A DNA stretch of 45,072 nucleotides, from the NCBI GenBank assembly GCA_905233905.1, contig CAJOFN010000005.1, positions 1-45,072 on the forward strand, given 5' to 3'. Below the pieces are notes generated by a model. It was not told the DNA's origin. It made no database searches and saw only the letters and a program-made list of their open reading frames with translations. Source of the stretch: an uncultured Lachnospiraceae bacterium (GTDB taxonomy: Bacteria > Bacillota > Clostridia > Lachnospirales > Lachnospiraceae). Position numbers and translations under genes: made by a program. Shown here one piece after another: positions 12,362 to 21,860 of this stretch (within the stretch, counting starts at the first letter, position 1; each line of letters opens with the position of its first letter).

Positions 12362-14212
12362 ATGTACAATAACTGGCTGGACAGCATTTACAGTGATACA
12401 TCGGAAGCGTTTGTATCAGATAATACGCCTGACATTGGCGATATCATAGACGTTACTATACGAATGTATAAGGATGCTCCTGTTAAAAGAGTGTTGGTGC
12501 GTGCAGTGCCTAACGGAGCGGAAAACTATTACAAAGCAGCCATTACAAAGGAAGAGAAGGGGCTTGTCTATTATACGGCAAAGCTTCCCATAAATGAGTA
12601 CAGAGTGCAGTATCAGTTTGACATTGTGACTGACACTAACATATATTTCTATACCCAGATGGGAATCACAACATATATACCGGATCAGACTTATGATTTT
12701 ATCATACTGTCTGACTACAGGCAGCCGGACTGGGTAAAGGGAGCTGTCTTTTATCAGATCTTTCCGGAACGTTTCTGCAACGGCAATCCTAAAATCAACG
12801 TAAGGTCAGGGGAGTATGAATATCGCGGAAACAAGTCTATAGAAATGGAATCCTGGTATGACAGACCCCTTAGCTGGGAGGAAGGCCATTCTCTTGATTT
12901 TTTCGGGGGCGATTTGGAGGGCGTAACAAAAAAGCTGGATTATCTGGAGGAGCTGGGAGTTACCGCTTTATATCTGAATCCCATTTTTTCGGCGTATTCA
13001 AATCATAAATATGATTGTATAGATTACTTTCATGTAGATGAGCATTTTGGCGGAGACGAAGCTTTGGAAAGGCTTTGCAAAGAAGTACATAAAAGAGGCA
13101 TGAAGATAATTCTTGATATATCTATCAATCATACGGGAATTGAGAATATATGGGTAAAGAAAGGCAAACCGTTTTATTTTAAAAATGCTGATGGCAGTCT
13201 TAAAGGGTGGTTTGGTATTGATACATTGCCGATTCTTGATTACAGGAATGGAGAATTGAGAAGGCTTGTTTATAAGGATGAGGATTCGGCTCTGAAAAAA
13301 TGGCTGAAAGAACCTTACTGTATAGACGGATGGCGTTTTGATGTTGCGGATGTTTTTGCCAGAAATGACAGAGTTCAGCTTGCGGATGAGGTATGGCAAG
13401 AGGTATGTGATGCTATCAGAGAGGTAAACCCCGATGCTTTTATCATTGGTGAGGATTGGGGAGATTGCGCAAAGTTTCTTCAGGGTCACTTGTGGAATAC
13501 ACCCATGAATTACTTTGGCTTCGGACGTATTATCAGACACTTTGTGGGACTGTCGGATCTGTTTTTGGAAAGGCATGAAGAGTTTGCTGATGTGAAATAC
13601 AAGCTTACCGCAAAGGATGTGGCTGCAAGATATAACGAGCATTATGCGAAGATCCCCGGGGTTATAGCCGACTGCCAGATGAATCTGTTTGACAGCCATG
13701 ATATTGCCAGACTACATAACTATGATGAGATCAGCTTTGACAGGTGGAAGATCGCGGTAACCGCTCAACTGCTTTGGACAGGAATTCCCTGTATTTATTA
13801 TGGAGATGAAGTTGCCATAGACGGATATACCGATCATGATTCGGGCTTCAGATACCCTATGCCATGGGATCGGATCACAGATGAAGGAAAGCGGCATCTA
13901 AACACTATACATATCATGACCGGGCTACGCAAAAACTATGATGCATTTTCAAGAGGAGGAAGAAAAGTAATATACGACGATGGCTATATCATTGCTATTG
14001 CCAGGTTTTTTAAGGATGAAGTTTTTTTGGGAGTGTTGTCTATGGAGGAAGAGGACAAGGAAATCACACTTCCCTTGAAGCTTGTGGGAGCATCTGCACC
14101 TGAAGGTGAGAGAGATATGTTTGGCATAAGCATAAAGGGAAGAGCTGCGGAAAATGGTGACTATATATTGTCAGTTCCGGCTGAAGGATCGTTGTTGATG
14201 AAGTGTTTATAA
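12362..14212 (+). CDS. Alpha-glycosidase, GH13 (neopullulanase/cyclomaltodextrinase-like)
   Basis: YQIFPERFCNG, DISINHTG, DGWRFDVADV, IIGEDWG, FDSHDIARL. Confidence 0.92.
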   Translation: MYNNWLDSIYSDTSEAFVSDNTPDIGDIIDVTIRMYKDAPVKRVLVRAVPNGAENYYKAAITKEEKGLVYYTAKLPINEYRVQYQFDIVTDTNIYFYTQMGITTYIPDQTYDFIILSDYRQPDWVKGAVFYQIFPERFCNGNPKINVRSGEYEYRGNKSIEMESWYDRPLSWEEGHSLDFFGGDLEGVTKKLDYLEELGVTALYLNPIFSAYSNHKYDCIDYFHVDEHFGGDEALERLCKEVHKRGMKIILDISINHTGIENIWVKKGKPFYFKNADGSLKGWFGIDTLPILDYRNGELRRLVYKDEDSALKKWLKEPYCIDGWRFDVADVFARNDRVQLADEVWQEVCDAIREVNPDAFIIGEDWGDCAKFLQGHLWNTPMNYFGFGRIIRHFVGLSDLFLERHEEFADVKYKLTAKDVAARYNEHYAKIPGVIADCQMNLFDSHDIARLHNYDEISFDRWKIAVTAQLLWTGIPCIYYGDEVAIDGYTDHDSGFRYPMPWDRITDEGKRHLNTIHIMTGLRKNYDAFSRGGRKVIYDDGYIIAIARFFKDEVFLGVLSMEEEDKEITLPLKLVGASAPEGERDMFGISIKGRAAENGDYILSVPAEGSLLMKCL

Positions 14213-14225
14213 TTTTTGCAGTTGG

Positions 14226-14254
14226 TTGAGCGCGTTTGAGGAATGTGCTATAAT
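14226..14254 (+). promoter_or_regulatory. Candidate promoter TTGAGC-N17-TATAAT with extended -10 (TGC)
   Basis: Hexamers and spacing read directly upstream of the DUF308 gene. Confidence 0.6.
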
Positions 14255-14317
14255 GGTGCGGATATACCGCAGTAAGCGGTTTGACCAAGGGAATTATAAT
14301 CAGAGGAGGTAACGACA

Positions 14318-14836
14318 ATGGCAGTTTTAAGTATTATCCTGGGAATTCTATTAGTGATCGGAGGGTTTTCGTGCATGTTCACGCCTGTACTGACATTCAT
14401 GAGTACCGGATTTTTCATTATCATTTTGTTTTTTGTATATGGATTGTTCGGTATTATAAGGGGCATCTCCGAAAAGCGCTATAACCTTGATTTTTTCTTT
14501 TCTATCCTGAGTCTGATCGCCGGCATAATAGGATTTGTTTTTCCCGGAGCAGCAGCGATGGAGAACAATATGATGCTGTTATTCATGGCGGCATTCTGGT
14601 TTATTGTAAAAGGAATCTTAGACATTATTCTCACACTCAATATCAATAAGGTGGTGCATAATACAGCAGCGACAGTCATAGGGGTTCTGCTGGGTATATT
14701 AAGTATCCTGCTGGGATTTTATTCCTTTGCACATCCTTTTGTTTTGGCGATCGCGCTTGGTTTCCTGATCGGATTGTATTTTGTAGAATCAGGCATTTCA
14801 ATGATCCTGTTTTCCACAATAAGATCAGGCGAATGA
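14318..14836 (+). CDS. HdeD/DUF308 family membrane protein
   Basis: Six hydrophobic helices with repeated LGILLVIGGF / LGILSILLGF pattern; RBS agaggaggt. Confidence 0.8.
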   Translation: MAVLSIILGILLVIGGFSCMFTPVLTFMSTGFFIIILFFVYGLFGIIRGISEKRYNLDFFFSILSLIAGIIGFVFPGAAAMENNMMLLFMAAFWFIVKGILDIILTLNINKVVHNTAATVIGVLLGILSILLGFYSFAHPFVLAIALGFLIGLYFVESGISMILFSTIRSGE

Positions 14837-14843
14837 TGGGAAA

Positions 14844-15290
14844 ATGAGTGAATATAAGTTTTATAACTGGGAGAGTGCAGATGCAGCTCCCGTAAGCGAA
14901 GAATATAAAAGCATAAAGAATCCGCGTCAGTTATACGATATTTTATCACAGCTTTGGTGTGAACACACCTGCGCACCCCGACTGAGAGAAGGCTGGTCCA
15001 AGGATAATATTACCCTTGGGCAGTGTTCTATTACGGCTTTTTTAGCACAGGATATATTTGGCGGAAAAGTATATGGCGTTAAAAGACCGGCTGGAAATTA
15101 TCACTGCTACAATGTTGTTGGCGACTGTGAATTTGATCTGACGAGTGAACAATTCGGTGATGAGGTACTTGACTATTCTGATAACCTGGAACAGTTCAGG
15201 GAAGTTCATTTTGAAAAAAAGGAAAAGGAAGAGAGATATAATTATCTGAAGGATGCATTGAAAAAATATTTGAAAAATACAGGGGAATAA
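14844..15290 (+). CDS. YunG-like family protein
   Basis: CAPRLREGWSKDNITLGQCSITAFLAQDIFGGKVYGVKRPAGNYHCYNVVGDCEFDLTSEQF. Confidence 0.7.
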   Translation: MSEYKFYNWESADAAPVSEEYKSIKNPRQLYDILSQLWCEHTCAPRLREGWSKDNITLGQCSITAFLAQDIFGGKVYGVKRPAGNYHCYNVVGDCEFDLTSEQFGDEVLDYSDNLEQFREVHFEKKEKEERYNYLKDALKKYLKNTGE

Positions 15291-15295
15291 GAAAA

Positions 15296-16783
15296 ATGCT
15301 GACACAGGCTTTAAGAGATGCCAGAAGATTTGAAGAGGAAAAGGAGAGAGAGATCACACCTGACCAACGTCCGAAGTATCACCTTTCTACAAGGGTAGGC
15401 TGGCTGAATGATCCGAATGGTTTTTGTTACTATCAGGGGAAATATCATCTGTTTTATCAGTATCATCCATATAATTCACACTGGGGTCCAATGCATTGGG
15501 GTCATGCGGTAAGCATGGATCTGATCCACTGGGAATATCTTCCCTGTGTAATGGCGCCGGATCAGCCGTATGACAGGGATGGATGCTATTCAGGAAGCTC
15601 GCTTACATTACCGGACGGAGGACATCTTCTGATGTATACCGGGGTAGTGAACGAGGAGACCGACGGAGTGATGAGAGGTGTTCAGACTCAGTGTCTGGCT
15701 ATAGGTGACGGCAGGGATTATGATAAGTATGAGAATAATCCTGTGCTTTCACTATCCGACATCCCTGAAGGCTCAAGCAAATATGACTTCAGAGATCCTA
15801 AGATGTGGCAGGGTAAGGACGGCAGATATTATGCGGTAGCTGTTACCAATAATTCATCGAAGGGCGGAGGACAGGTGCTGTTGTTTGTAAGTGAAGATGG
15901 ATTTAAGTGGGGTTATGAGACCACGATTGCCTCAAATGACGACAGGATAGGTCGCATGTGGGAGTGCCCGGATTTCTTTGAACTGGATGGCAAGGATGTT
16001 CTTATGTGCAGTGCAATGGATATGCTGCCCCAGGATTTAAAATACTACAATGGGAATGGTACATTTTATATTATCGGTGAATATGATCCCGACAGGGGAG
16101 TATTCAAGGAAGAAACGGATCATGCCGTAGATTACGGTATAGATTTTTACGCGCCGCAGACGATCTGTACGCCCGATGGCAGGCGCATTATGATCGCCTG
16201 GATGCAAAATTGGGATACCTGCAACCTTCATACACCGGATGTGCCGTGGTTTGGGCAGATGACCATACCAAGGGAGCTTTCCATAAAGGACGGTAGGCTT
16301 TATCAGAAACCAGTTCAGGAAATTGAACAGTTCAGAGAGGGGTACGTTTCCCACAAAGACGTAAGGTTTTCTGATGGTGAGATTTCTCTTCCCGGGGTAA
16401 AGGGCAGATGTGTGGATATGACACTTACCATAAAGCCTGCGGAAGATAAAGTATATCAGAAATTTGCGCTTCGTTTTGCAGAAAATGCCAAATATCATAC
16501 CGCGGTCAGCTTCAGACCCCATGAGGGAATACTAAAGATAGACCGTAAATTTTCAGGTTCAAGGCGTGCTATCATCCATCAGAGAAGGGCGGCTGTTGGC
16601 TGCAAGGATGGGTGTATAAGGATGCGCCTGCTTTTAGACAGATTTTCAGCGGAAATCTTTGTTGGTGAAGGTGAAAAGGTGATGACCACGACTATAACTA
16701 CTGAGATGTCAGCAGACGACATAACATTTTTTGTTGACGGCAGCGCTTATATTTCAGTAGAAAAGTATGATCTTGTTATGTGA
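15296..16783 (+). CDS. Glycoside hydrolase family 32 (sucrose-6-phosphate hydrolase/beta-fructosidase)
   Basis: VGWLNDPNGFCYYQGKYHLFYQY, FRDPKMW, WECPDFF. Confidence 0.94.
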   Translation: MLTQALRDARRFEEEKEREITPDQRPKYHLSTRVGWLNDPNGFCYYQGKYHLFYQYHPYNSHWGPMHWGHAVSMDLIHWEYLPCVMAPDQPYDRDGCYSGSSLTLPDGGHLLMYTGVVNEETDGVMRGVQTQCLAIGDGRDYDKYENNPVLSLSDIPEGSSKYDFRDPKMWQGKDGRYYAVAVTNNSSKGGGQVLLFVSEDGFKWGYETTIASNDDRIGRMWECPDFFELDGKDVLMCSAMDMLPQDLKYYNGNGTFYIIGEYDPDRGVFKEETDHAVDYGIDFYAPQTICTPDGRRIMIAWMQNWDTCNLHTPDVPWFGQMTIPRELSIKDGRLYQKPVQEIEQFREGYVSHKDVRFSDGEISLPGVKGRCVDMTLTIKPAEDKVYQKFALRFAENAKYHTAVSFRPHEGILKIDRKFSGSRRAIIHQRRAAVGCKDGCIRMRLLLDRFSAEIFVGEGEKVMTTTITTEMSADDITFFVDGSAYISVEKYDLVM

Positions 16784-18436
16784 TCACCCTTTAGCCATTT
16801 CCTCAAACTCACTTACCGGAACCGGTCTTGCAAAATAAAAGCCCTGGAACATGCGACACCCCATAGATACCAGCATATCAACCTGTTCCTTTGTCTCTAC
16901 GCCCTCGGTGATAGTCTCCATGCCCAACTGGGCAGCCATTTTGACAATGGACTGCAAGACCTTCCGGCTGCGTTCGTCTCGGTCTGTCTCCCTGAGGAAG
17001 CTCATATCTATCTTAAGCACATCGGCCTCAATGCTCTTAAGCATTGAAAGAGAGCTGTAGCCCGTGCCGAAGTCGTCAATCTCGACTATAAAGCCGGCGT
17101 TGCGAAGCTCATGCACTCTGAGAATTTGTTTTTCTGCATCTGACATTATTGCGGTTTCAGTGATCTCAAGCTTAAGTTTGCTGCGGTCTATCTGGTATTT
17201 CTCAACCAAAGAAGTAATTGCATCAACCACATCTATATAGTAAAAATCCAAAGCGGAAATATTTACCGAAAGATACAGATGGGACAATGGGGTGTTTTCC
17301 CATTCTTTTAGCTTTTTGGCAGCGAGCTCCCAGACGCGCCGGTCAAGCCTGGCTATAAGTCCTGCCTTCTCAAGAACAGGGATGAAACGTATAGGTGGAA
17401 CGATCTCTCCGTTTGGACGTACCCATCTTGCAAGTGCTTCTCCTCCAAGTATTTTACCGTCTTTGTCCACTTGAGCCTGTATAAAGATGCAGTATTCATC
17501 ATTGGCAAGATTTCTCTCAAAGCCGCTGGTTATCTTTTGCTGATAGCGTAGCTCTTCAAGCATTGTCTCGTCAAAGTGAGAAATCTGCGAGGCGTGTTCT
17601 GTGCGGTTTCGTACCAGTGCCATAACAGCCCTGTCAAACATTACGGATATCGGAAGACGGCGGTCCTTTACTTCAAATACCCCAACTGTAAAGTTCATCC
17701 TGAAAGCGCTGTCATCTAACAGAAGATCTATGCTTTCGATCACATCTAAAAGCCGGGAATTGTCAAATTGAGAGGATAGCATACAGGTAGCAAACTGATC
17801 AGCCTGAAGCCTTGCAACTATTGAATCATCGGGAGCAAAGCTTTGCAGCTGACGGGAAATCTCTATCAGAATATCATTTGCCCTTTCCCTTCCGAAAAGG
17901 CTGTTGACCATATTAAACTGGGCTATATCACCTGCCATGATACAGCAGGCTTCGTCAGGATGGAGATCAAGGAACTCACGGGTCTTTTGATGAAAACCGT
18001 CCCAATTATAAATACCCGTCAGAGGATCAATAAGGGTTGCCGGCTCAAATGCTTCGCTTCTTCGGTCATTAACATGATTGATCTCATCTTCAGTTGCTTT
18101 ATGAACAGTAATAAACTCAATAACGCAGGATAATACGGTTCCGTCATCCTGCGCGAGTTTGACCGGATTGGACAGGATATGGAATACCTGGTTTTCAAAG
18201 TATTCTTCCTTTTCCCGACGGGCGCCTGACACGCAGGCTTTGTAGCTGCTGCAGTTCTTGCATCGCTGGCTGGATTCCCAGACATTATAGCATCCGTTGG
18301 CAATGCTGAGCTGACCGTCCTTTATGGTTATCTCACGACATTCCAAGGGGTCTACAAGCCTGACCACATCATAGAGATCGCCTGTCATCTTCAAGAATTG
18401 TTCCATTTCCTTTACGTTGTATTCAGAGTAGTCCAT
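16784..18436 (-). CDS. PAS-like / degenerate GGDEF / EAL domain protein (probable c-di-GMP phosphodiesterase)
   Basis: EAL core GGEALARW, LEITETAIM, IDDFGTGYSSLSML, ITEGVET; GGDEF position reads LQADQF; N-terminal Cys cluster. Confidence 0.9.
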   Translation of the reverse strand: MDYSEYNVKEMEQFLKMTGDLYDVVRLVDPLECREITIKDGQLSIANGCYNVWESSQRCKNCSSYKACVSGARREKEEYFENQVFHILSNPVKLAQDDGTVLSCVIEFITVHKATEDEINHVNDRRSEAFEPATLIDPLTGIYNWDGFHQKTREFLDLHPDEACCIMAGDIAQFNMVNSLFGRERANDILIEISRQLQSFAPDDSIVARLQADQFATCMLSSQFDNSRLLDVIESIDLLLDDSAFRMNFTVGVFEVKDRRLPISVMFDRAVMALVRNRTEHASQISHFDETMLEELRYQQKITSGFERNLANDEYCIFIQAQVDKDGKILGGEALARWVRPNGEIVPPIRFIPVLEKAGLIARLDRRVWELAAKKLKEWENTPLSHLYLSVNISALDFYYIDVVDAITSLVEKYQIDRSKLKLEITETAIMSDAEKQILRVHELRNAGFIVEIDDFGTGYSSLSMLKSIEADVLKIDMSFLRETDRDERSRKVLQSIVKMAAQLGMETITEGVETKEQVDMLVSMGCRMFQGFYFARPVPVSEFEEMAKG

Positions 18437-18603
18437 ATTACATTCCTTACTATCATAAGTATCTCGCAATTATATGCTTATTATGGTAGAATAATGGTGA
18501 TTTGTCAATTCATACATATTTAGTATGCTAACGGTAAAGTTAGGTTAGACCATCATGTGGATAAGGTATTGTCGGGATAATGTCATTATGAAAGGATTAT
18601 GAT

Positions 18604-19779
18604 ATGGAAGATTTTAGATTTTACGCACCTACAGAGATTATCTTTGGAAAGGATGCAGAGGACAAGCTCGGAGAGACCGCTCGGAAATATGGGAAAAGGG
18701 CATTGATCGTTTTTGGGAAAAACAGCGTCATCAAAAGTGGATTGCTGGATAGTGTGCACAATTCCCTTAAAGCCTCAGGTGTGGAGTACAGGGATTTTGG
18801 CGGGGCAAAACCAAATCCAACATTGGTGCATGCAGTTGAAGGAGTAAAAGAAGCGATTGATTTTTCTGCGGATATGATCATCGGAGCAGGAGGCGGAAGC
18901 GCGATAGATACTGCCAAGGCAATAGCTCATGGAGCGGCAAATTCACAAGAGAGCCTATGGGATATATGGACTAAAAAGGTTCCTCTCAACAGATCACTTC
19001 CGGTGGGTGCGGTACTTACTATTGCTGCCGCAGGCAGCGAGATGAGTGATTCAGCCGTTCTTACAAATGAAGAGCTTGGTAAGAAATCCGGCTTGAATAC
19101 AGATTTTAACAGGTGCAGCTTTGCTATAGTAAACCCTTTGCGTGGAGCAACGCTTCCAGTACATCAGATTGCTGCAGGTATAACGGATATAATGATGCAT
19201 ACGATGGAAAGATATTTTATCCCGGATGTGACTGCGGAAATGACAGATGAGATAGCAGAGGGGCTTTTGCGTACAGTAATAAGAAACGGTGCCAGAATTG
19301 TTAAAGATCCTTCGGATTATGACGCGATGGCAGAGGTGTTTTGGGCGTCAAGCCTTTCTCATAACAATCTGACTGAATGTGGCAGGGGAAAGGATTTTTC
19401 GGTTCACAAGCTGGGGCATGCGCTTTCCGCAAAATATGATACAACACATGGAGATTCACTGTCTGCCGTTTGGGGCGCATGGGCAAAGGAGCTGTATGAG
19501 GATGCGGTTGGCAGGTTTTCAAAATATGCCCGTAAGGTATGGGCAGTCAATGAAAGCGACGATAAAAAAGCTGCACTGGAGGGAATTGATCATACAATAG
19601 ATTTCTTCCGCTCAATAGGCATGCCGGTTAGTCTGGCAGATCTGGATATTAATCCTGATGATAATGAGATCAAAGCGTTGTCTATGGATGCGACAATGCA
19701 GGATACTTTGAAGCTGTCGAGGATACGCCCCCTAAATGCGGCTTCGGTAGAAAAAATATATAAGGCTGCTGTTAGATAA
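18604..19779 (+). CDS. Iron-containing alcohol dehydrogenase
   Basis: FGKNSVIKSG, IIGAGGGSAIDTAKAIA, HKLGHALSAKYDTTHGDSLSAVW. Confidence 0.92.
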   Translation: MEDFRFYAPTEIIFGKDAEDKLGETARKYGKRALIVFGKNSVIKSGLLDSVHNSLKASGVEYRDFGGAKPNPTLVHAVEGVKEAIDFSADMIIGAGGGSAIDTAKAIAHGAANSQESLWDIWTKKVPLNRSLPVGAVLTIAAAGSEMSDSAVLTNEELGKKSGLNTDFNRCSFAIVNPLRGATLPVHQIAAGITDIMMHTMERYFIPDVTAEMTDEIAEGLLRTVIRNGARIVKDPSDYDAMAEVFWASSLSHNNLTECGRGKDFSVHKLGHALSAKYDTTHGDSLSAVWGAWAKELYEDAVGRFSKYARKVWAVNESDDKKAALEGIDHTIDFFRSIGMPVSLADLDINPDDNEIKALSMDATMQDTLKLSRIRPLNAASVEKIYKAAVR

Positions 19780-19793
19780 GGTGTTGAAAGCTT

Positions 19794-20501
19794 ATGATAA
19801 TAGATGAAATAAGAGCAGAATTATTTGAGAATCAGGACACAAAATATCGTGATTTTCAAAGCAAATTGATTCCAAATGTTGATACGGACAGCGTAATAGG
19901 GGTCAGGACACCGATATTACGCAAAATGGCAAAGAAACTGTCCAAACAGGAAAATATTGGGGAATTTCTGAAGGCTGTCCCACATACATATTTTGATGAA
20001 AACCAGCTTCATGCATTTATTGTTTCGGAGATAAAAGATTTTTCGCATTGCATGGAAGAAACGGAAAAATTTCTTCCATATGTTGATAACTGGGCGACCT
20101 GTGACCAGATGTCCCCTAAAGTATTTAAGAAACATAAGACCGAATTGAGTCAAAAAATAAAAATGTGGATCAACGCGAAAGAAACTTATACCGTCAGATT
20201 TGCGATAGGGATGCTGATGGAGCATTTTCTGGATGAAGATTATGATCCGGATTATCCAAAGTTAGTGGCAGCAGTCCGTTCTGAGGAATATTACATTAAC
20301 ATGATGATTGCGTGGTATTTTGCCACGGCTCTGGCGAAACAGTATGATTCAATATTGCCATATATAGAAAATTACTGTCTTGATACATGGACGCACAATA
20401 AAACGATACAGAAAGCAGTGGAGAGTTATCGTATCACAGACGGGCAGAAGGAGTATCTTAAGTCATTTAAGGTGAAAAACAAAAGGAAAAACATAAAATG
20501 A
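19794..20501 (+). CDS. DNA alkylation repair (AlkD-like) protein
   Basis: DTDSVIGVRTPILRKMAKKL, DNWATCDQMSPKVF, MMIAWYFATALAK. Confidence 0.9.
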   Translation: MIIDEIRAELFENQDTKYRDFQSKLIPNVDTDSVIGVRTPILRKMAKKLSKQENIGEFLKAVPHTYFDENQLHAFIVSEIKDFSHCMEETEKFLPYVDNWATCDQMSPKVFKKHKTELSQKIKMWINAKETYTVRFAIGMLMEHFLDEDYDPDYPKLVAAVRSEEYYINMMIAWYFATALAKQYDSILPYIENYCLDTWTHNKTIQKAVESYRITDGQKEYLKSFKVKNKRKNIK

Positions 20502-20578
20502 CTGGATTTTCTATGCTTATTATCATAAAATAGGTTTTATAAACAGCATTAATAAAGGTGGTTGGGGAGTGTGACTAT

Positions 20579-21730
20579 ATGAAGGTGTTATTACGCAAAA
20601 ATGCAAAATACATAACATTGGCATTGATCTTTTTGGTATGGCTGTCATTGCTGGTATTGTTTACCAAGGTCAAGATTCCGGCGGGGGATAATATTTCAGA
20701 GGTATTGCTGTATGCAGCCATGATAGGACAGATCAGTGCGGTTTTTTTGATCGCGATATTTGGATTTGGAGGCGAGGAGACAACTGGTACAGTCAAAAGT
20801 GTTGAAGATACTTCAAATGAAGAAATTGGACGTCTGACAGGTGAACTTAAGGCATCAGAGGAAGAGCTTGGACGTCTGACAGAAGAGCTTAAGTCGTCGG
20901 AAGAGAAGGTAGTAAGTCTGACGGATGAGTTGAAGGCATCAGAAGAGAAGGTAGAGAGTCTGACCGAGGAACTGAAGAGTTCGGAGGAAGAAGTCAGTCG
21001 TCTGACGGAAGAGCTAAAGACGACCGAGGATAGAGGAGAAGAGGTTGGCCGCTTGACCGAAGAACTGAAGGTGTCAGAGGATAAGATTGAGAGTCTAAGC
21101 GATGAGTTGAAGGCGTCAGAGGATAAGGTTGAGAGTCTGAGCGAAGAGCTGAAGAGTTCGGAGGAAGAGGTCAGCCGTTTGACGGAAGAGCTAAAGACGA
21201 CCGAGGATAACGGAGATGAGGTTGGACGCCTGACAGAAGAGCTTAAGACATCGGAAGAGAAGGTAGTAACTCTGACGGATGAGTTGAAGGCATCAGAAGA
21301 GAAGATTGACGGTCTGACCGAACAACTGGAGAAGTCAAAAGGAAATGTCACCAGTCTTACTGATGAGCTGGCAACGTCCGAGGGAAATGTCCGCAGGCTG
21401 ACCAGAGAACTGGAAAAGGCACTGGATGAGGCAAAGAGCCTAAAGGAAAGCTTGAATCAGATGAGTGAGGAAGCGGAGAATAAGGAAGAGAGTACGAGCG
21501 CCTCAATAGACAGCTCCATCATCGAACAGATCAAGAAAGAAACAGATGATATTAGCAATACGGCTTCTGAAACAAGCCGGCTGTCGCTGGAAGCAGCTAT
21601 GCGTTCCGCAGCGCTTGGTGAAGAAGGCAAGGAGTTTTCCGAGGTAGCCAAGGAGGTGCTGACCTTTGGAAAGACAGTAGGAAAATCCGCAAAATCAATA
21701 AGAGACCTGTGTAATAAAATAACTGCTTGA
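20579..21730 (+). CDS. Membrane-anchored coiled-coil repeat protein with MCP-like C-terminus
   Basis: Two N-terminal TM segments, ~14-residue LTEELKxSEEKVxx repeats, C-terminal SRLSLEAAMRSAALGEEGKEFSEVAKEV resembling the MCP tip. Confidence 0.85.
   Translation: MKVLLRKNAKYITLALIFLVWLSLLVLFTKVKIPAGDNISEVLLYAAMIGQISAVFLIAIFGFGGEETTGTVKSVEDTSNEEIGRLTGELKASEEELGRLTEELKSSEEKVVSLTDELKASEEKVESLTEELKSSEEEVSRLTEELKTTEDRGEEVGRLTEELKVSEDKIESLSDELKASEDKVESLSEELKSSEEEVSRLTEELKTTEDNGDEVGRLTEELKTSEEKVVTLTDELKASEEKIDGLTEQLEKSKGNVTSLTDELATSEGNVRRLTRELEKALDEAKSLKESLNQMSEEAENKEESTSASIDSSIIEQIKKETDDISNTASETSRLSLEAAMRSAALGEEGKEFSEVAKEVLTFGKTVGKSAKSIRDLCNKITA
20819..21430 (+). repeat. Intragenic 42-nt (14 aa) repeats nested in a 177-nt (59 aa) higher-order repeat
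   Basis: gacggaagagctaaagacgaccgagg occurs at 21004 and 21181 (177 nt apart); repeated gctgaagagttcggaggaagaggtcag. Confidence 0.9.
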
Positions 21731-21755
21731 CAAATATTTGCATTTGAGCTAATAT
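21727..21755 (+). promoter_or_regulatory. Strong sigma70-type promoter TTGACA-N17-TAATAT
   Basis: TTGACA 21727-21732 overlaps the upstream stop codon; TAATAT 21750-21755. Confidence 0.85.
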
Positions 21756-21762
21756 ACTCCCC

Positions 21763-21841
21763 ATCGGAGATGATTCCGGTACAACTTGATATGTTACAGA
21801 CAATGGCGTCAAAGAGAAGTTTTCTTTTTGACGCCTTTTTT
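21763..21841 (+). promoter_or_regulatory. Leader with hexaloop hairpins and intrinsic terminator (candidate ANTAR antitermination target)
   Basis: P1 AUCGGA-GAUGAU-UCCGGU (21763-21780); P2 core GAC-AAUGGC-GUC (21799-21810) overlapping the terminator 5' arm. Confidence 0.65.
21805..21841 (+). terminator. Intrinsic terminator in the GSIII leader
   Basis: GGCGTCAAAGAGAA-GTT-TTCTTTTTGACGCC followed by TTTTTT; 14-bp stem including one G-T wobble. Confidence 0.92.
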
Positions 21842-21860
21842 CATTGGAAAGGAGCGTACT

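Noticed and set aside
12998-13699. 233-aa minus-strand ORF inside the GH13 gene
   Set aside because: Antisense to conserved GH13 motifs; no supporting features.
20575-21351. 258-aa minus-strand ORF rich in Ser/Val (SSSVRRLTSSSELFSS repeats)
   Set aside because: Antisense shadow of the plus-strand coiled-coil repeats; low-complexity composition and no independent start/RBS support.
20819-21430. Regularly spaced repeats considered as a CRISPR array
   Set aside because: Repeats are in-frame coding heptads without unique spacers.
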